The position numbers were made by a program, and so were the translations under genes. From a bacterium (GTDB taxonomy: Bacteria > Patescibacteria > Paceibacteria > UBA9973 > UBA6065), in contig JAUXUT010000010.1 of assembly GCA_030680695.1 (NCBI GenBank), forward strand, positions 1-12,385: a stretch of DNA of 12,385 nt, read 5' to 3'. Under the pieces are notes generated by a model. That model was not told the DNA's origin. It saw nothing but the letters and a program-made list of their open reading frames with translations, and did not search any database. How positions within the stretch are numbered: position 1 is the stretch's first letter; the number at the start of each line of letters is the position of its first letter. This document shows positions 1 to 6,609 of the stretch, in pieces.

Positions 1-67
1 CGCCATCGCATAATACATCCAAATTCAAGGCGGCGATATAGCCAATCAAAATGCGGGAAGAAGACAT
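1..67 (-). CDS. 5' fragment of a gene at the head of the next cassette
   Basis: An ATG at 67-65 opens a minus-strand frame that stays open for 22 codons to the window edge and reads MSSSRILIGYIAALNLDVLC. It lies 30 bases after the R' core of attC 97-226, where a cassette gene is expected to begin. No clear Shine-Dalgarno sequence precedes it. It is too short to assign a family, and it could be a chance frame. Confidence 0.35.
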   Translation of the reverse strand, partial: MSSSRILIGYIAALNLDVLCDG

Positions 68-96
68 AAGATAAACACTTTATTGTGCAAGGGTTC

Positions 97-226
97 GTCC
101 AACGGTTTGCGTTACCCGCGCTGGGGCGGGCGGCGGAACGCCGTCCGATTGGAAAAATGATGAGGCGTAGAAAAATGCTTGAAAATGCCGCCGAATCCCC
201 AGCGTCGGGTGCACGCTTTGTTAGGC
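97..226 (-). repeat. attC: attC site ending the six-gene cassette
   Basis: The 130-bp imperfect inverted repeat is bounded by GTCCAAC (97-103) and GTTAGGC (220-226). In the cassette direction R'' is at 226-220 and R' at 103-97. Its GC-rich interior is nearly the same as that of attC 6610-6739, so the two sites are close relatives. The R'' core is complementary to the start of the cassette at 3257, not to the nearer remnant at 1802-1808, which suggests it closes a cassette of about 3.15 kb. Confidence 0.93.
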
Positions 227-232
227 TGTGTT

Positions 233-589
233 CTATTTACCGCCACCTAAGACTGCGCCCAAAATCATTAATCCGATAATGCCCGCTATGATATAAAGAG
301 CAATTATGATTAATGTAACTCCAAATGCAATTATTAAAGCAACGCTAAGAGAAACACCTGCATTGAAGCCCAAACAATAACCCCAATGTGATAAGCCCGC
401 CTCTGCCCCTCTAGTCTTGACATTGTAGTAGGAAATTATTGCCTGTCCAAAAAGACCTTTAGTAAAAAGCGGCAGAGATGAACCTTGCGCCCAATTATAA
501 ATAGGTTCTGCAAACACTACCAAAATAACCCCCATGAAAAAATAGAAGCCTGCTGTGATTTCAAGAATCTGAATTGTTGTGCTGCTCAT
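233..589 (-). CDS. Small integral membrane protein, unknown family
   Basis: This 118-aa protein is the last gene of a tightly packed four-gene operon. Hydrophobic stretches at about residues 9-28, 74-91 and 93-114 predict three membrane segments, and it ends in a Gly-rich tail (GAVLGGGK). There are almost no charged residues outside the 50-70 loop. The start is the ATG at 589, two bases after the stop of the upstream gene, with AAGGAGA about nine bases before it, so translation is probably coupled. The stop codon lies seven bases before the attC. I recognise no family. From context it could be the membrane partner of the soluble proteins encoded just upstream. Confidence 0.85.
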   Translation of the reverse strand: MSSTTIQILEITAGFYFFMGVILVVFAEPIYNWAQGSSLPLFTKGLFGQAIISYYNVKTRGAEAGLSHWGYCLGFNAGVSLSVALIIAFGVTLIIIALYIIAGIIGLMILGAVLGGGK

Positions 590-591
590 GG

Positions 592-810
592 TTACTGTTC
601 TCCTTTTTTCTTGTGAAGCAAACCGTACTTGATTATTATGTCTGCTTCAATAATTTTGATTCTCGCTTCTGCGTTTGCTCGGTCTATTGCAATTTCAATA
701 GACGCTTTTGCATTTAGCGGAATTGACAGTATTTTTGACAACTGGCTGGAAGAATTTGCTTTTAGCAACTCTTTTTTTATTTTTTCAATATCATCATCGC
801 TATTAGCCAT
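592..810 (-). CDS. Small charged, helical protein, unknown family
   Basis: This 72-aa protein has an acidic and lysine-rich N-terminus (about residues 4-18) followed by an Ala/Ile/Glu-rich stretch (about 34-62) that looks helical and amphipathic. It has no signal peptide and no membrane segment, so it is probably cytoplasmic. The start ATG at 810 follows the previous stop by seven bases, with AGGTGA overlapping that stop as a ribosome site. It is the third gene of the 1760-233 operon. No homologue is recognised, and a role as a small adaptor or regulator of the operon's membrane protein is only a guess. Confidence 0.78.
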   Translation of the reverse strand: MANSDDDIEKIKKELLKANSSSQLSKILSIPLNAKASIEIAIDRANAEARIKIIEADIIIKYGLLHKKKGEQ

Positions 811-817
811 GTTTCAC

Positions 818-1195
818 CTAATCTGAATGTAACAATAACTGAAATTGGCGAGTGTAATCCTGTTTAAGTGTATCTAAATATTCTTGTTTCATTTCATCTG
901 TGAAAAACCATATCTTATCTGCGTCAAACATAGCCTTGTTATATACTTCAGCAATATTTATAAATTTATTGACCTTTACTACTCTATCTGCTCTGTCGCT
1001 AATAATCCTTATTTCAGCACGAAATTCCATAAAATGGATAATAACCTTTTTTACAGGCTCAGAAGAGATTTGTGCTATTGCTTGAATTACTGTTCCGATT
1101 AGACCTATTGGCACAGGAACATTGCCTGCAAGAGCACCACTTATTTCGACTCCAAAGGTTGGCTTTATGCCAAATTGACCGCTATCCATACTCAT
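818..1195 (-). CDS. Conserved ~125-aa protein, paralogue of the gene at 2812-3225
   Basis: The 125-aa product shares long identical runs with the product of 2812-3225, including QAIAQISSEP, RAEIRII, DRAD, NIAEVYNKA and DEMKQEYL. Both have an N-terminal Gly/Pro segment of the form EISGALAGNVPVP, an amphipathic central part and a helical C-terminus. No signal peptide or convincing membrane helix is seen. The start ATG at 1195 overlaps the end of the preceding gene by 14 bases and has a perfect AGGAGG at 1206-1201 five bases upstream, so the genes are co-translated. The family is unknown to me. Its recurrence beside two different membrane proteins suggests it is the defining component of a small multi-protein system. 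Confidence 0.87.
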   Translation of the reverse strand: MSMDSGQFGIKPTFGVEISGALAGNVPVPIGLIGTVIQAIAQISSEPVKKVIIHFMEFRAEIRIISDRADRVVKVNKFINIAEVYNKAMFDADKIWFFTDEMKQEYLDTLKQDYTRQFQLLLHSD

Positions 1196-1760
1196 TTTTG
1201 CCTCCTATCGTTATTAGCGAAACTTTATGATGTTTATTGGTCTGTATCAATTCAACATAATCTTGCAGAATTTCTGCATAATCATTTGCCATTTTTTGAA
1301 AATCAATTTTAGGACTACCCCATGCCGCTGTGCGTGTTGGCAATGTTTTCAAGGCGTATGCTGTTGCGCCATCAATGAAACTGTCTAAGGATTGAGTTTG
1401 ACCTTTAGAAAAACCTTTATTGCTCGCATATATGTATGCCTTTTCGCTTATTTGACCGAATTTGTATTTGATGAATACATCTGCACCTAATCTTAACATT
1501 GCTTCATCAATGATACGCTGAACAGATAATTGGTAATCTTTTATCAAGGAGACAAAGAATTCCTCTTGGATGCCAGCGTTTAAATCCTTTCTGCGAACTG
1601 TATCTAAAAGGGCGTTTTTTGACACCGATACCTGATTTATATATTTCTGTGTATCAACTTTCGTAATCACACCTTGTCTATGTAGCCCATCTAATTCTTG
1701 CTCAAATCTCTTTTGGATTCTGAGCGTTTCTTGCTCTAACTCTTTCAAATTTTTTGACAT
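1182..1760 (-). CDS. Coiled-coil-rich cytoplasmic protein, unknown family
   Basis: This 192-aa protein is the first gene of the four-gene operon 1760-233. Residues 1-60 are dense in Glu, Lys, Gln and Leu and look like a coiled coil. The remainder is a mixed helical domain without recognisable catalytic motifs. No membrane segment or signal peptide is present. The ATG at 1760 is preceded by GGGAGATC, an adequate ribosome site, and lies about 40 bases after the remnant integron core at 1802-1822. Its last 14 bases overlap the start of the next gene. Function is unknown. Confidence 0.85.
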   Translation of the reverse strand: MSKNLKELEQETLRIQKRFEQELDGLHRQGVITKVDTQKYINQVSVSKNALLDTVRRKDLNAGIQEEFFVSLIKDYQLSVQRIIDEAMLRLGADVFIKYKFGQISEKAYIYASNKGFSKGQTQSLDSFIDGATAYALKTLPTRTAAWGSPKIDFQKMANDYAEILQDYVELIQTNKHHKVSLITIGGKNEYG

Positions 1761-1801
1761 ACTGATCTCCCTTTTTTCAAAACTTTGTTATGCAAGGAAC
1801 A

Positions 1802-1822
1802 ACCTAACGCAAACCGTTAGAC
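1802..1822 (-). repeat. Remnant attC core (21 bp)
   Basis: Two core motifs, ACCTAAC (1802-1808) and GTTAGAC (1816-1822), flank only seven bases, where the other sites have about 115. The seven bases read GCAAACC on the plus strand, the reverse complement of the GGTTTGC found at the same place in most of the full sites (97-226, 3251-3379, 4195-4323, 6610-6739, 9711-9839, 10455-10584, 11183-11311). This fits loss of most of an attC with a flip of the spacer between the TAAC/GTTA arms. The stop codon of the 1817-2776 gene lies inside this core. It is unlikely to work as a recombination site. Confidence 0.7.
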
Positions 1823-2776
1823 TTTGTTTTTTGGGGAAGCCGCCTTGTTCTTACTTTCCTTAGATGAATTATTTTTTTGATTTGCTGACGGTAGTCTATA
1901 AATAATTACTTGGCTAAATTGAGTCCACATTTTCCGCTCATTTTCTGGCAACGTGTTTAATTCTAATTCTTTTTTGAGTTTTGGAAGAAAAACATCAAAG
2001 GAGGATTTTACTAATTCTCCCCACTGGACAGCAGAACTTTCAGCCCTAGTTGATGCTAAGATGGCTAAGATAAGAGCCAGTATTGATAGCCCAATTGATT
2101 CGAGACTGCCAGAGAAAATACATAAGCCTAGATACTGGACTAAAAAAATAAAACTTAAAAAACCTAAATTTACCCAAAAATCAACTTGTGATTTTGCATT
2201 GTCTATGAGTTCACGAAAATCTTTTGGTATTACACCCAATAAGCGATTCCAGCCTTGTATGGCTTCGATACCATAAACAACTCTAGGATACACTTCAAAC
2301 GCCCGAATGGTATTTCCGAAAGATGTAGGTAATATCCACTCAGGGGCGTCAGGGTATCTTTCTACCAATTTTTGCATAAGACGATTTCGCTTGACGCGAA
2401 GTTCAGGTGGAAAGGCTTTCCCATTTTCTTGAAATTTTATATACTCATTATCGAGAAGTGATAATTCTTCATTTATGCGATTGAATTTCCACTTTTCAAA
2501 ACCTAAAAGTAATCTTGCTGGATTATATTCCCCGTAGCCTTCCAGTAAACGAAAAATGCTTCTGTTTGCGCCTAAAAGAAACACTCCAATAAGCCAAGAA
2601 ATTAGTCCAATAGTTGTAGTTCCAATCAATAAGTCTTGTTGAAGTTGATTTATTAAATTGGGAAGTAAGTTGAATTTATCCAACAAATAGACAGTAGAAA
2701 TTAAATATATAGTGCCTGGCAAAAAATAACCTAGAGCAAAGTTTTTGTCGAGCAATTTTGGTAATTCGCTGAACAA
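1817..2776 (-). CDS. Multi-pass membrane protein, unknown family
   Basis: This 319-aa protein has N-terminal hydrophobic segments near residues 14-32 and 50-70, a soluble middle of about 130 residues, two more hydrophobic segments near 202-222 and 226-243, and a Lys/Asn/Ser-rich C-terminal tail. The conserved-looking PTSFGNTIRAFEVYPRVVYG stretch precedes the second hydrophobic pair. The start is a TTG at 2776. It is preferred because AGGAGA lies six bases upstream and no ATG occurs before the middle of the protein. It follows the 2812-3225 gene by 35 bases and probably forms an operon with it. The stop codon is inside the remnant core. A function cannot be assigned; the architecture suggests a membrane-anchored sensor or effector. 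Confidence 0.86.
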   Translation of the reverse strand: MFSELPKLLDKNFALGYFLPGTIYLISTVYLLDKFNLLPNLINQLQQDLLIGTTTIGLISWLIGVFLLGANRSIFRLLEGYGEYNPARLLLGFEKWKFNRINEELSLLDNEYIKFQENGKAFPPELRVKRNRLMQKLVERYPDAPEWILPTSFGNTIRAFEVYPRVVYGIEAIQGWNRLLGVIPKDFRELIDNAKSQVDFWVNLGFLSFIFLVQYLGLCIFSGSLESIGLSILALILAILASTRAESSAVQWGELVKSSFDVFLPKLKKELELNTLPENERKMWTQFSQVIIYRLPSANQKNNSSKESKNKAASPKNKV

Positions 2777-2782
2777 AATATA

Positions 2783-2788
2783 TCTCCT
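2783..2788 (-). promoter_or_regulatory. Ribosome binding site that fixes a TTG start
   Basis: On the minus strand AGGAGA lies six bases before the TTG at 2776. This spacing supports initiation at that non-ATG codon for the 319-aa membrane protein. Confidence 0.75.
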
Positions 2789-2811
2789 AAAACACCGTTA
2801 ACTTAATCAGT

Positions 2812-3225
2812 TTATTTTCTTGGCGGAGGGGCGTCAGTTGTAGGGTCGCCTGGCAATTCGGATGAAAAAGACCTGTGCCACTGACGTATATAGTCTTGGC
2901 GGAGCGTCTCTAAATATTCCTGCTTCATCTCGTCTGAGAAAAACCGCGCCTTATCCGCTTCAAGGATTGCCTTGTTATAAACTTCGGCAATGTTTCGAAA
3001 TTTCGCAATCTTTACAATCGTATCCGCTCTATCGTTGATAATTCTTATTTCAGCACGATATTCAATTAACCGAATAACAACTTTCTGTATTGGCTCAGAA
3101 GAAATTTGTGCGATTGCTTGAACCAACGTGCTAATTAGACTTTGTGGCACGGGGATATTATCTGTAAGCGAACCACTCACTTCGATTGCAAAGGATGTAT
3201 TTTTATCGGAATCGTTATTATTCAT
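2812..3225 (-). CDS. Conserved ~137-aa protein, paralogue of the gene at 818-1195
   Basis: The ATG at 3225 gives a 137-aa protein that aligns end to end with the 125-aa product of 818-1195, with the same VPVP/IPVP, QAIAQISSEP, RAEIRII, NIAEVYNKA and DEMKQEYL blocks. It then adds a Pro/Asp-rich tail (PGDPTTDAPPPRK). The frame also extends back to a TTG at 3243, but that start has no ribosome site, while the ATG has GAG six bases upstream and matches the paralogue's length. It is the first gene of its cassette, 26 bases after the R' core at 3251, and is followed by the 319-aa membrane protein. No signal peptide or membrane helix. Function unknown; I infer a soluble partner of the membrane protein. 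Confidence 0.86.
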   Translation of the reverse strand: MNNNDSDKNTSFAIEVSGSLTDNIPVPQSLISTLVQAIAQISSEPIQKVVIRLIEYRAEIRIINDRADTIVKIAKFRNIAEVYNKAILEADKARFFSDEMKQEYLETLRQDYIRQWHRSFSSELPGDPTTDAPPPRK

Positions 3226-3250
3226 TTTCGACTCGTTACTCAAAGGAACA

Positions 3251-3379
3251 GCCTAACGGTTTGCGTTAGCCGCGTGTGGGCGGGCTAGGCAAATGATTGA
3301 GATTAGTAAACTGCTGGGGCTAGGATCAGCCCTGTAAATGCCACCGAATCCCACACGTCGGCTGCACGCTTTGTTAGGT
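3251..3379 (-). repeat. attC: attC site of the 251-aa membrane-protein cassette
   Basis: The cores GCCTAAC (3251-3257) and GTTAGGT (3373-3379) bound a 129-bp site whose inner stem pairs GCCGCGTGTGGG with CCCACACG-T-CGGC, leaving one extrahelical T. The R'' core matches the start of its own cassette at 4195-4201 (ACCTAAC). Confidence 0.93.
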
Positions 3380-3387
3380 GGCGGTTA

Positions 3388-4143
3388 TTAGAGATTGACA
3401 ATATTTGTAATTTCTTTTTCTGGTTTTGACGGAGTAAGTTTATCTCCGTCAAAACTAAACCAGTGTGCTTTTTCATTTGAATTGTTTGACCACAACACTA
3501 TACACACATAACAATCATTTTCCAGTAACTTTAGTTCATCTACAAACTCAATGCCGTTTTTATAAGATTTGTCATTATGGATAAATACATTTGTTTTCTC
3601 TGTTGAGGATGTGCTTCTTTGGGCGATATAAAGATACCTGCTCCTACCGCTTTTTATTGGAACTGCCCAATTTTCATAGGGCTGATATATGCCATCTTTT
3701 TTATTTGGGGCGGGAGTTCCTTGCCACCTGACATTTTGAAACTCAGGAAATATCTTTCTTTTTGTTTTTTTACTTACATAGAAAACTTTTGCGCCTGTTG
3801 AGTTAGAGTCACTTCTTTCAGAGTTGATTATAGGAATATTTGAAACTTCAACATACAATCTATCTAAGCCTCCAGTCTTTATTCTTTCCCACCCAGAGTT
3901 AGTTATCGCCAGAAATGAACGATTAGACTCGAAACTCAATCTTTGAAAAAGGTAATAAACAAAAAACAATCCGAATATTCCTAATGTAATTGTTTTTTGT
4001 GAAATACCTGAAAAAACAAATGCAAACACTCCAGTCCAATCTAATACGAATGCCAAAACAAAAAGGAGAATCATCACAACTTCTCCGCCATGTAACAAGA
4101 GCCTTGCAAGTTTTCGAGTGAATTTGTCTGTGTTTGATTCCAT
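3388..4143 (-). CDS. Two-TM protein with soluble C-terminal domain, unknown family
   Basis: This 251-aa protein has two hydrophobic segments at about residues 19-44 and 50-68, with basic flanks (KFTRKLARLLL) that suggest an N-in topology. The C-terminal 180 residues would then face the cytoplasm. They contain many aromatic and charged residues but no motif I recognise. It is the only gene of its cassette. The ATG at 4143 has no Shine-Dalgarno sequence. A weak promoter-like pair, TTACAC and TAAAAT 18 bases apart, ends only six bases before the ATG, so the mRNA may be leaderless. The stop lies eight bases before the attC. Function unknown. Confidence 0.83.
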   Translation of the reverse strand: MESNTDKFTRKLARLLLHGGEVVMILLFVLAFVLDWTGVFAFVFSGISQKTITLGIFGLFFVYYLFQRLSFESNRSFLAITNSGWERIKTGGLDRLYVEVSNIPIINSERSDSNSTGAKVFYVSKKTKRKIFPEFQNVRWQGTPAPNKKDGIYQPYENWAVPIKSGRSRYLYIAQRSTSSTEKTNVFIHNDKSYKNGIEFVDELKLLENDCYVCIVLWSNNSNEKAHWFSFDGDKLTPSKPEKEITNIVNL

Positions 4144-4194
4144 ATTTCTATTTTACGACGGGATTCTAGTTTAGTGTAAAAGTACATTTTAGCC

Positions 4195-4323
4195 ACCTAA
4201 CGGTTTGCGTTACCCGCAAGTGGGCGGGCGTGGACAATGTTTGGGAGCAGGAAAAAACCGAAGCCAGAAAAATGCTCCTAAAACGCGCAGACTCCCACTT
4301 GTCGGGTGCACGCTTTGTTAGGC
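4195..4323 (-). repeat. attC: attC site of the restriction-modification cassette
   Basis: The cores ACCTAAC (4195-4201) and GTTAGGC (4317-4323) bound a 129-bp site. The inner stem CCCGCAAGTGGG pairs with CCCACTTG-T-CGGG. Compared with its neighbours, the changed bases are compensated on the opposite arm. The stop codon of the Vsr gene lies inside R''. Confidence 0.93.
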
Positions 4324-4752
4324 GTTTTTTGTTGTGCCAGACTCGCCGCCTGAAAAAAGATTTGTCGCTATAAGTTTCTGGATTTTACCTTTCTTGATTT
4401 CACATTCCCAAATTCTTATAACCTTCCAACCTTTTTGACTCAATTCCTTTGTAATGACTTTATCTCTCGTTTTATTTCGTTTAATTTTCTTTTCCCAATA
4501 TTCGGCATTATTAGAAGGAATTAAGTTGCGGCAATTGTGACCATGCCAGAAACAGCCATCAGTAAAAAGCGCAATACGTTTTTGGGGAAAGACAAAATCA
4601 GGATGCCCAATAAGATTAGAATTTCTGCGCCAACCAGTTATATGATGAGATTTGAAAATTTCAATCAACTTAACTTCTGTTGATTTGTTGCCTTTTGACT
4701 TGACAGCCTTCATTATTTCAGAACGCTGTTTCTGAGAAAACGTGTCAGTCAT
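4318..4752 (-). CDS. vsr: Very short patch repair (Vsr) mismatch endonuclease
   Basis: This 144-aa protein is a Vsr-type nick-making endonuclease. Vsr proteins cut next to T:G mismatches that arise when 5-methylcytosine deaminates, protecting sites methylated by a C5 methyltransferase. Seen: the N-terminal RSEIMKAVKSKG block, the GHPDFVF motif with the probable catalytic Asp52, and FTDGCFWHGHNC (residues 63-74) with the Cys/His zinc-site residues, followed by a WEKKI motif. Length is slightly below that of E. coli Vsr. The ATG at 4752 is one base after the stop of the putative endonuclease gene, so translation is coupled. The last ~12 residues (SGGESGTTKNA) are encoded by a cassette-end sequence that also occurs in unrelated cassettes, and the stop lies in the attC core, so the C-terminus was probably created by cassette assembly. 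Confidence 0.93.
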   Translation of the reverse strand: MTDTFSQKQRSEIMKAVKSKGNKSTEVKLIEIFKSHHITGWRRNSNLIGHPDFVFPQKRIALFTDGCFWHGHNCRNLIPSNNAEYWEKKIKRNKTRDKVITKELSQKGWKVIRIWECEIKKGKIQKLIATNLFSGGESGTTKNA

Positions 4753-4753
4753 A

Positions 4754-5503
4754 TTACTTGCGGTTCGTGACAGTTACCCATTTGTTATCAAAATTCAATG
4801 CTTTTAATACTTCATCTTTGTCGAGTTTCTGTGGAGACTTAACTTTAATGAGCAAACATTCTTTTGGCACAGACTCGATAATCGTAAATTGTGAGCCATG
4901 CGGTTGCCACGTAAACCGATGAAAGTTTGTGCCTTTTTCATAGGCTTCTAAATTATCCCGCTGATTCCGTTGCCAAATGAAATTGTTTGGCGGATAAAGA
5001 ATTGTTTCTGTTTCAAATACTGCAAGTTCTGTCAAATCATTTGATTTGATAAGCACAACAGTTCTTAAGTGAGAAAACTTTGCTCTTACTGATTCGACAC
5101 GAGTGTTCCAAATGTTTAGGACATCGTTGCCCATGCTTTGCGGATCTGCGGCTAAATCTTTTTGAGAGAAAGAATAAGAAAGGGAATTACGCCCTGAAAT
5201 AAGCCTGATATTTTCGGTTTTGTGGGGATGCGGGCTTTTTACTGTTTTTGCTCCCCAAGCGCAAACATTCCAAATTACATCATCTAATCCTACATTTGAA
5301 GGTTTCCATTCTGCGCCGATGCACGATGCAAAAACTTGTTCCCATTCTGAGCCTTCCAAAGATGGAGTAGATTTTGTAGCAAGCAAATATACAATTTCTT
5401 TGCCAAGTTTCTGACCAAAATCAGCGGGAAATTGATTGAGCGGATATGGCGGTTTAACTTTATCAACCGTTCGCAAGCGAGGGGATTTGTTGGTATCGGG
5501 CAT
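4754..5503 (-). CDS. Putative type II restriction endonuclease
   Basis: This 249-aa protein sits between a C5 methyltransferase and a Vsr gene and is assigned mainly from that context. It is soluble, with no signal peptide. The block GLDDVIWNVCAWGAKTVK (about residues 72-89) has Asp74/Asp75 followed about ten residues later by an A-K pair, loosely like a degenerate PD-(D/E)XK nuclease core; this is tentative. The start is the ATG at 5503, with GAG six bases upstream. A TTG at 5527 in the same frame is less likely. The gene overlaps the 3' end of the methyltransferase gene by 41 bases, typical of co-translated restriction-modification genes. The recognition sequence cannot be read from the sequence; presumably it is the methyltransferase's site. 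Confidence 0.75.
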   Translation of the reverse strand: MPDTNKSPRLRTVDKVKPPYPLNQFPADFGQKLGKEIVYLLATKSTPSLEGSEWEQVFASCIGAEWKPSNVGLDDVIWNVCAWGAKTVKSPHPHKTENIRLISGRNSLSYSFSQKDLAADPQSMGNDVLNIWNTRVESVRAKFSHLRTVVLIKSNDLTELAVFETETILYPPNNFIWQRNQRDNLEAYEKGTNFHRFTWQPHGSQFTIIESVPKECLLIKVKSPQKLDKDEVLKALNFDNKWVTVTNRK

Positions 5504-6515
5504 TATGTTCTCGTAAAATATGGGCAAGCGCGATTTGATAGGTAGAATTTTTAGGATACATATTCACGTTGTTTATATCGTTGAGCAAGATAGGCAAAAA
5601 CGATTCGAAAACTGCTCTGACGATATTAACTGGAACTGCGTTTCCTGCTTGTTTCCGAATTTGCGATTCGGTCACAGCAATTTTGAATGAATCGGGGAAA
5701 CCTTGTAACCGAAGCATTTCTTTTGGAGTTAATCGGCGTTTTCCATCAACTAATAAATAGTTGTAGGATGCGCCCGCTCGCAAAGCACAAGAATATGGAT
5801 AAGATGAAATATGACCTGCTTTATTTTCATGCCAAATAGAAGGGCTTACGGTTGGCGTATGCTCTGATAATCGCTTTTCACGAATGTAATCAGATGCAAA
5901 ATGTTTTTCGTCAACATCTTTTTCGAGAATATCACTTAACGGGGTGAAACTTTTTTGTTTGGGCGGAAACTGAAAAACCATTGGCTCATAAAATCCAACG
6001 ATAATTACCCGTTCTCGCTTTTGAGGCAAGCCATAATTTAAAGCGTTTAATGACTTGTAATAAACTGTATATCCTAATTCCTCACGCAAAACATGAAGAA
6101 TCTTTTTTAGTGTTTCCCCTTTGTTATGTCCAATCAACTGTTTGACGTTTTCAAGAATAAAAGCCTTTGGCTTTTTCGCCGCTAAGATTCTTGCAATGTC
6201 AAAAAACAAAGTCCCGCGTATATCGTCAAATCCTTTTCCATGTCCAATAATACTAAAGGGCTGGCAAGGAAACCCTGCAAATAAAATGTCATGGTCAGGA
6301 ATATCGTTTTCGTTTACTTGTGTAATGTCGCCAGAAGGATACTCGCCAAAATTGGCTTTGTATGATTCTCTTGCATATGGGTCAATATCGCTTGAAAAAA
6401 CACATTGCGACGGCAATTTGTACTTTGAAAAAACCTGCTCTGCGGCAAACCTAAATCCCCCAATTCCACAGAACAAGTCTATAAATCGTATGGCTTCGTT
6501 TTTCTTTGCTCTCAT
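5463..6515 (-). CDS. DNA (cytosine-5) methyltransferase
   Basis: This 350-aa enzyme transfers a methyl group from S-adenosylmethionine to C5 of cytosine in a specific site, protecting host DNA from the partner endonuclease. The canonical motifs are in order: I FIDLFCGIGG (11-20), IV GFPCQPFS with catalytic Cys84, VI ENV (122-124), VIII QKRERVIIVGF (165-175), a short target-recognition region (about 190-255), IX RRLTPKEMLRLQGFP (260-274) and X QAGNAVPVNIV (289-299). Length is normal for the family. The ATG at 6515 has AAGGAAGG five bases upstream. It is the first gene of the cassette and is read from the promoter at 6552-6580. Target specificity is unknown. Confidence 0.97.
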   Translation of the reverse strand: MRAKKNEAIRFIDLFCGIGGFRFAAEQVFSKYKLPSQCVFSSDIDPYARESYKANFGEYPSGDITQVNENDIPDHDILFAGFPCQPFSIIGHGKGFDDIRGTLFFDIARILAAKKPKAFILENVKQLIGHNKGETLKKILHVLREELGYTVYYKSLNALNYGLPQKRERVIIVGFYEPMVFQFPPKQKSFTPLSDILEKDVDEKHFASDYIREKRLSEHTPTVSPSIWHENKAGHISSYPYSCALRAGASYNYLLVDGKRRLTPKEMLRLQGFPDSFKIAVTESQIRKQAGNAVPVNIVRAVFESFLPILLNDINNVNMYPKNSTYQIALAHILREHNARYQQIPSLANG

Positions 6516-6520
6516 TTCTG

Positions 6521-6528
6521 CCTTCCTT
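6521..6528 (-). promoter_or_regulatory. Ribosome binding site of the methyltransferase
   Basis: AAGGAAGG on the minus strand lies five bases before the ATG at 6515. Confidence 0.75.
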
Positions 6529-6551
6529 ATTAATAATCAATCAACGAAGTT

Positions 6552-6580
6552 AGTATATCTCGAACATTTGGGCTAGTCAA
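6552..6580 (-). promoter_or_regulatory. Sigma-70-type promoter of the restriction-modification cassette
   Basis: On the minus strand TTGACT (6580-6575) is followed after exactly 17 bases by TATACT (6557-6552), close to the -35/-10 consensus with ideal spacing. It lies inside the cassette leader, between the R' core at 6610-6616 and the methyltransferase start. The cassette can therefore be expressed without a distant integron promoter. No controller-protein gene or obvious C-box is present. Confidence 0.8.
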
Positions 6581-6609
6581 GAAAAGTACCTTTATTTTGG
6601 AAGACAAAC

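Noticed and set aside
6121..6576. 151-aa plus-strand frame opposite the methyltransferase gene
   Set aside because: It is antisense to a gene with all C5-methyltransferase motifs and has no recognisable product of its own.
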